Assembly: GCA_030704615.1 (NCBI GenBank)
Contig: CM060734.1
Span: 54,080,042 to 54,144,041, forward strand
Direction: 5' to 3'
DNA length: 64,000 bases
DNA from: Takakia lepidozioides
Taxonomy: Eukaryota > Streptophyta > Takakiopsida > Takakiales > Takakiaceae
Each line of letters begins with the position of its first letter. Position 1 is the stretch's first letter. The notes under the pieces were generated by a model. That model was given only the letters and a program-made list of their open reading frames with translations, ran no database searches and had not been told where the DNA came from. This document shows, one piece after another, positions 57,843 through 64,000 of the stretch. The translations under genes were made by a program, and so were the position numbers.

Positions 57843-60800
57843 ATGAATTTCAAATTCAACAATCTCTTGGGGGCGCCCTTCAGGGGCGGCAACATTGTTT
57901 TTAAAGGAAATGGTCTTCTTCTCTCACCAGTGGGTAACCGTGTCTCCCTCACCGATCTTGTGAAGTCGGAAACTGTGACACTTCCCTGTGAGAATTCCAA
58001 GAGCATAATTAGGATTGCATTGTCTCCAAATGGGGCTCTCCTGCTGTCTGTAGATGAGGATGGCCGATGTTTGCTGATAAATTTACAGAACCGGGTCGTT
58101 CTCCACCATTTTTCCTTCAAGGGGCCTGTTACAGCATTGAAGTTCAGTCCTGACGGTACCCTCTTTGCTGCCGGGGTAGGGAAGCTCGTCCAAGTTTGGC
58201 AGACTCCTGGATTTCGAAAAGAGTTTGCTCCTTTTCAGCTACTCAGAACTCTTACGGGTTGTCATGATAAAATCACATGCCTCGATTGGAGTTCTGATAG
58301 TCGGTGGATTGTGGCCGGGTCGAAAGACCAGACGGCTAGATTGTTTTCTGTGTATAAAGTACAGGCATTTCAGCCAATGACTTTTATGGGGCATCGTGAT
58401 GTCATTATGGGAGTCTTTTTCTCGAAACCTCTTTCGATAGAGGATACAGGCTTGTATACAGTATCCCGGGACGGAGCTATCTTTGACTGGAGGTTTTTCC
58501 CAAACAATGGTGTGACTGCAATGAGTGACAAGGACCTGAAGGGGGCCGTAGATGAGAATGATGGGGGCCATCTGCAAGCAGAAGGAAGGGAAAAGGAGTC
58601 CATCCACTTCACCAGTGGACGTTGGGAGCAAGTGAAGAAGCATTTTTCTATGCAGAGTGGAAAACTGACAGCTTGCGACTATCACATGGGCCTCAATCTT
58701 CTAGTTGCTGTATTTTCTTCAGGAGTTTTTGGTCTCTATCAGCTGCCTGACTTCACATGCATCCACCTCCTCTCTATGTCAAGAGAACGAATCACAACGT
58801 CAGTGTTCAATAGTGCTGGTAACTGGCTGGCTTTTGGGTGTGCAAAATTGGGTCAGTTACTGGTGTGGGAATGGCGCACGGAAACGTACATTTTGAAGCA
58901 GCAGGGTCACTTCTTTGATGTGAACTGTGTAGCCTTCTCTCCTGACTCACAATTACTTGCAACTGGTGCTGATGACAATAAGCTCAAGGTAGACTCCTCG
59001 CTTTAGCCAGAATTTTGCGGATGTTCGGTTGGGTCTTGAGTGTGGTTGTAGTTGTGAAAGAGAGAAAAAGAAGGAGAAAGAAACTTAATGGTGGCAAAAG
59101 AGAGAAAAAGAGGAGAGAAAGAGATTGGTCTGATTGTACTTGGAAGGTGCTTTAATTAGGTGCTGGAGTGGTGCAGGTGTGGAATGTGGCATCAGGCTTT
59201 TGCTTTGTGACCTTCACAGATCACACAAACGCCATCACAGCAGTGCTATTTTTGCCAGCCAGTCATGCAGTTGTTAGTGCATCATTGGATGGAACTGTAC
59301 GGGCTTGGGATCTGATGCGCTATCGCAACTTCCGGACCTTTACCACTCCATCTCCAACCCAGTTTGTGTCATTGGCTGCTGACCAGAGCGGGGAAGTGAT
59401 TTGTGCAGGCACCCTAGATTCGTTTCAGGTATTAAACAGCCATTCTCATTTCTTATGAGCTGCACTGTATTTCGCAGCATTGAAATCAGCTCAGGCATTG
59501 CACAACAGTCAGCCTTGCATGAGTTTTGTTGTATTATTTTACTGTCATGTCACGTGAATCTGCATAAGATGTCTTTGATGGTGTTGTTGTGGAGAAGTTG
59601 GAATGTTTCTTGACTCTCAAGGGGTGTGGGCAGATATATGTCTGGTCGATGAAAACTGGACGACTGCTGGATGTGTTAAGTGGGCATGAAGGACCAGTTC
59701 ATGGCCTGTCCTTCTCTCCTATCCATGTGAGTGACCCTTTCAATCTTTAAGGTTCTGGGCTGTTGGAATTATTTTGGGTAAGGAGTTCACATGAGTGGTT
59801 TCTTTGTGTGGAGCAGGAGATCCTTGCATCGTCGTCATGGGACAAAACAGTGCGACTGTGGGATGTCTTTGAAGGCAAGGGTGCCATTGAAACATTGGTG
59901 CACACACATGATGTGCTGGCACTGGCTTACCGGCCTGATGGCAAGCAACTGGCCTGTAGCACACTGGATGGCCACATCCACTTGTGGGATCCCATCAATG
60001 CCCAACTCATGGCCACCATTGACGGCCGCCGTGACATCGCCGGTGGAAGGCTGATGGGTGACCGCAGAACGGCAGCTAACTCTAGTTCAGGAAAGTGCTT
60101 TACCAGCCTTTGCTACTCTGCCGATGCCTCCTTTCTCCTTGCTGGAGGTACCAGCAAGTACATCTGCATGTACGATGTGGCTGATCAGGTTGGCAACCTT
60201 TCTCCAACCCGCACACTGTCTCAAAGCCCTTTTCCTCTTCTTCTGCATCCAAAGTTGGCCTGTCATTTGGTTGGGAATTGTTTCTGTGGGTGACCTCCTT
60301 TTGTCCCATGAACCAGCATTTATTGTTCCCATGCACCCAATGTTCCATCCATTGTGACATGTATCCACACTTACAGACTAGTTATTCATAATATCACATA
60401 TCACTCTACATATAACTTCCCAATGAACTAAAGGCTAAAGCTGTCTGCAAAGGAGGACCTCACAAATTTGTCACTTATCATATTGACAACCGTAAGGGAA
60501 GAGGATGTACTCATTGACTGATTCCTGTTGATGTTGGCATAGAAGGCCTGGTCCCTGTAAACATATGCCCAGAGTAGTTGTGTGGGAAGTTGTGGATTGT
60601 GTTAGTCGCACAATCTGCCAGATTGTTAGAAAGTGTGAGGAATTTTTTTTGTGTGAGTAGTAATGGTGTAAGAGTTCCCGTGTGAAGTTAAAAACTGGCT
60701 GTGGCAGTAATACAGCCAGTCTAGGAGGCACTCAACGATTGCTTCATTTTATCCATTCAATTTCAAGGTTATCTCATTAGGATATCGATTTACAATTTGT

Positions 60801-62166
60801 TGTCAGCAGAGGTGTAAGCTGAGGGTTTCCGTGTCTTTGGTGCAGGTGTTGCTACGGAGGATTCAGATAACGCACAACCGTTCCTTTGATGGTGTGTTGG
60901 ATTTCCTGAACTCCAAAAGAATGACAAGTGCAGGGCCACTTGACCTAATTGATGATGACGACAGTGACAAGGAAGAAGGAGTAGATCGCCAAGCACAAGG
61001 AAAATTGGGGTTGGGACTGCCTGGAACCAACAGCAACTTGGGGCGGCCCATTGCCCGTACTAAGTCTCTCCAGATCTGTCCTACAGGCAGGTCATGGGCA
61101 GCTGCCACCTCGGAGGGCTTGCTTTTGGATGCCCTAGATGCTGCCCTTGTCTTTGATCCCTCAGACCTTGATGTGGACATAACACCTGAGGTATTCTTAC
61201 ATTTTGAATTCTGCACTGAAATTGGCGTCTGCTGACTTTAAAGCAGAGCAGGATGAACCAGGGGCCAGAATAGGAGGGACAGAGCACTATTAACGTGGCT
61301 TCAGACAGTTCTAGTTTGACAACTCGTAGTTGCTATTCTAAGGCACAAGATGTTGGTGCTTGTGCTTGTTGGTAATTGACTGGCATGGCAATCTGATTGC
61401 AGGCAGTTGAACTGGCATTGCAAGAGAAACAAAATGGGCGTGCACTGCTACTGGCCCTGCGACTAAATGAAGGCAGCATCATTATGCAGTGTGTAGAGGC
61501 TGTGCATCCTACAGAAGTTACAAGTGTAGTCCATGCAATCCCAATCTCTTACCTAGGCACTCTCCTTACAGCACTTTCAGAGTATTTGGAGAATTCTCCT
61601 CATCTGGAGTTCCTACTTATTTGGTGTCAGGTACCGTCTCTCTCTTGTTCTTCCGAAGTTTTATTTTTGATCTTTCCTCAATCGGCAGATGTTCATGAGA
61701 TAGAAGCATCCATTTTTTCCTTGTGATGCCCTTTTTCAAGGGGCTTTGTTTGGATAGCAGGGCTGGTGACATTGGATGAGCAGACAGAGTAGGCAATAGT
61801 ATGTCCGGCTCTCATGTTTGTTCACAGTTTGACTCTAATCAGCCAAGTAGAGTCGGGAACTTCCCTTCCAAAAGTTGCTCGGATTGTTAGATGACGGCAT
61901 CTGCGTATTCCTAATTTTACTATTCCTGTTTTGTCACAGCTGTGCCACGAGATTGAGGGATCTGGCTTTGATGGGTGCAGGAGCTGTGTGTTGGGCATGG
62001 GAAGTCGATGGAAGCGCGTCACAGAGAATTGTTGCCTCAATTGCGATCCCTCCAAAAAGGCCTTATCCAACTGCATGAAGATTTGGCCGGTTCATGTCGT
62101 TCCAATCAGTATTTACTTCAGTATCTATGGTCTGCCCCATCTAGCATGCAGGTGGCTAGGACATAA
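57843..62166 (+). CDS. PWP2: Periodic tryptophan protein 2 (UTP1), WD40 component of the UTP-B/SSU processome
   Basis: Seven exons: 57843-58988, 59177-59428, 59634-59726, 59817-60188, 60846-61190, 61403-61630 and 61981-62166, all phase 0 with GT-AG borders. They give about 874 residues, normal for PWP2. Start chosen as ATG 57843, which gives the conserved MNFKFNNLLGAPFRGGN. Tandem WD40 repeats follow (e.g. ILASSSWDKTVRLWDV, LDGTVRAWDLMRYRNF, LDGHIHLWDP). The signature linker QVLLRRIQITHNRSFDGVL and DLIDDDDSDKEE comes next, then RPIARTKSL. The PWP2 C-terminal domain includes AVELALQEKQNGRALLLALR, SPHLEFLLIWCQ and LCVGHGKSMEARHRELLPQL. PWP2 works in the nucleolus in the UTP-B complex that binds the pre-rRNA 5' spacer for 18S maturation. 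No break was seen; the final few residues (VART) might be replaced by another exon. Likely a constitutive single-copy gene. Confidence 0.95.
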
Positions 62167-63283
62167 CCTGTCATGTCTCTGCCACTTACCCCAATGCAGG
62201 TTTATATGCAGGCTTCCAGGATCTCAGACTCCAGCTCGTCTGCCATGTCACTGGCAAGTATCATAACTATTCAATACACTCAGTTTGAATCCCTGTTCAG
62301 CGAGATAACTGGGTGGACTGAGTTTAAGTTCACATCCTGTTTACACGCAGATGCAATCCACCCACATAATTGAGCAACTATGTACAAGCTGCACAGTACC
62401 TGCTCAGCAACTCATATCATTCATCAACAAAATGACTGAGGCAATGAGAAAATCGTTTACATTATTTTGAATCAACATTATGCAAGACCAAGCTTCAAGA
62501 TGACATATATCTTGTCTTACTGGTTTAGGTAGAAGTAATGGATTGTTGTCTGCAACTCTGAAATGAGATGCCCGCCGCATGAACTGCAAGTGGAGTGTAA
62601 TACCCAGTATGTAGGTTGAAACTAGCACCCATGAGCTCTTCTAATTCTTTGACTTCTTTGTACTATTGTAGTAGAGCAAAGTATGCCATAAGGGAGCAGA
62701 AGAGACATCAAGGTGTGCTGGAGGGGGTTTCAGCATCCATATCTATGTCCCATATTTGAGGGCACCACATGTCCATGCAGTTTGGAACAGGCAGAAGGTA
62801 GGTGAGGGAGGGATTTTTTTTTTCTGACTATTTGTATATGTCAACCTATGGATTACAATGGATTACATTCGATTACATGACCAGTGGTGATGCAGAGGAC
62901 TCTGATCAAAGTTTGTGGAGTGGGACAACATTTTTCTTAGTGCTGCCTGTGCCGCCGAGCACCTTCAGTAGTACCTTGGCAAGATGGACAATCATCTATC
63001 CAATATTTATTTTATTTTGAGAATTTCGTTTCGACATATGGAATATTCCTAAAGATGCTTTATTATATTCACAGAGTTGTTTAATTTCACAAACCAATTT
63101 CCAAAAACTTTAACATTCTTTGAAATATTAAAAATTGTGTCGAAATTGCCAAGGTTACGGTATTCAAACTTTCCTACTCATGAATTTCCAAAGACGAAAA
63201 ATACTTGAAATTTAATATCTCCCACGGTAGTATTCCAAAAAAACCCAATTTCTTAATTTTTTACCTTCGTTGTAAATGACAAG
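62167..63283. other. PWP2 3' flank, no gene seen
   Basis: No coding motif on either strand. 63000-63250 is AT-rich with several TTCCAAA(A)A phrases. Confidence 0.5.
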
Positions 63284-63721
63284 TTGCATCCCAGAATTAA
63301 GGAAATCCATGCTGAGCTGAGAAGATTGTCTGGGCAGATGAAGGAGGCGGGGTATGTGCCTGACACGCGCTCTGTATTGCATGATGTGGGGGAGGAGGAA
63401 AAGGAATTTTCTCTTTGCCACCACAGAGAGAAGCTGGCCATTGGTTTTTGGCTTATCAGCACGACCCCTAGGACGCCTCTCCGTCTCATCAAGAATCTTC
63501 GAGCGTGTGGTGACTGCCACACCTGCACCAAATTCATCTCAAAGATTGTTGGCCGAGCAATTGTTGTACAGGACGCTAACCGCTTTCACCACTTTGAAGA
63601 TGGGATTTGTCCTTGTGGGGATTACTGGGGAAAGGATGTTTTGTTGGAAGATGCAGGTGTCTTGCTTCATTCATTGATCTGTGTAGCTACTCAGATCATC
63701 AAACATTTCCGAGACTATTGA
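63284..63721 (+). pseudogene. DYW-type PPR protein, C-terminal fragment
   Basis: Begins inside the E2 region ([20 protein letters not shown]) with no PPR motifs upstream and no native start. The DYW deaminase domain is nearly complete: [13 protein letters not shown], the zinc/catalytic HxE in HREKLAIGF (normally HSEKLAIAF), the [17 protein letters not shown] block with Cxx[11 protein letters not shown] and the closing CPCGDYW. Proteins of this family normally end at DYW. Here the stop is lost and the frame runs about 30 residues further ([10 protein letters not shown]...), ending at TGA. DYW proteins deaminate specific cytidines in organelle RNA. Truncation in the E2 region plus stop loss argues for a retained fragment, possibly a pseudogene. 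Confidence 0.85.
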
Positions 63722-64000
63722 CCATGATGTACTGTTTAGTGCATTTGTACTGTTGAGTCATCGAGGATTGGTCATAGACGCCTGTTCGGTCATAGGCCAT
63801 TTTATCCTAGTGTTTTGGATGGAAGACTAGTGATGAATTGAGAATCCCCAGAGTTCTCGACGATCTTACAAGGTCAAATTGGGGGGCTCTACTCTTCCCA
63901 CCACGAGAACTAAACAGGGCCACTCACCCCGTCAGTCCAATGCGACCGCATCATGCCGCTGCAGCGGAACATGGGCGGCCACAGCCGACTTTCACTTAAC
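63722..64000. other. No feature recognised at the right edge
   Basis: Nothing identified in the last 280 bp. Confidence 0.5.

Overview
The window looks like nuclear DNA of a non-flowering land plant, probably moss-grade or a lycophyte/fern relative. The reasons are GT-AG introns in the conserved genes, a DYW-type PPR tail, a SPOROCYTELESS-like (SPEAR/TIE) repressor, plant Ty3/gypsy elements primed by initiator tRNA-Met, and KP4-like killer-toxin paralogues, a family known in mosses. Species assignment is inference.

Left part (1-17,000). A multi-exon gene with a ParB-like DGNH motif and a C-terminal permuted, DNA-methyltransferase-like domain has been broken up. A Ty3/gypsy chromovirus inserted into one of its exons, and the coding frame resumes across the 5-bp target duplication GTAGG. 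A 116-bp palindrome satellite sits inside the chromovirus gag, and satellite of the same family flanks an intron of the gene. An inversion of about 5 kb between the two inverted satellite arrays then turned one LTR, half of gag and half of the host gene to the minus strand. Most premature stops here can be read as C-to-T changes.

Middle part (16,500-43,300). Two KP4-like toxin copies lie in AT-rich DNA. They are followed by an approximately 11.6-kb minus-strand Ty3/gypsy insertion (20,214-31,850). This element carries a full-motif, DNMT3-like cytosine-5 methyltransferase in frame between protease and reverse transcriptase, plus an unidentified extra ORF and an antisense, gene-like insert. Its LTRs are rearranged. 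Beyond it are LTR relics, GC-rich minisatellites and scattered coding-like minus-strand exons of unknown family.

Right part (43,300-64,000). This is gene-like DNA: a strong short hairpin that could be a miRNA precursor, long stretches with nothing recognised, a four-exon SPEAR/TIE-type repressor gene, a complete seven-exon PWP2 (UTP1) ribosome-biogenesis gene, and a 5'-truncated DYW-domain fragment that has lost its normal stop.

The most interesting features are the retrotransposon-borne DNMT3-like enzyme, the ParB-like/methyltransferase gene, and the reconstructable sequence of insertion and inversion events. All exon limits were read by eye from frame continuity and splice signals.
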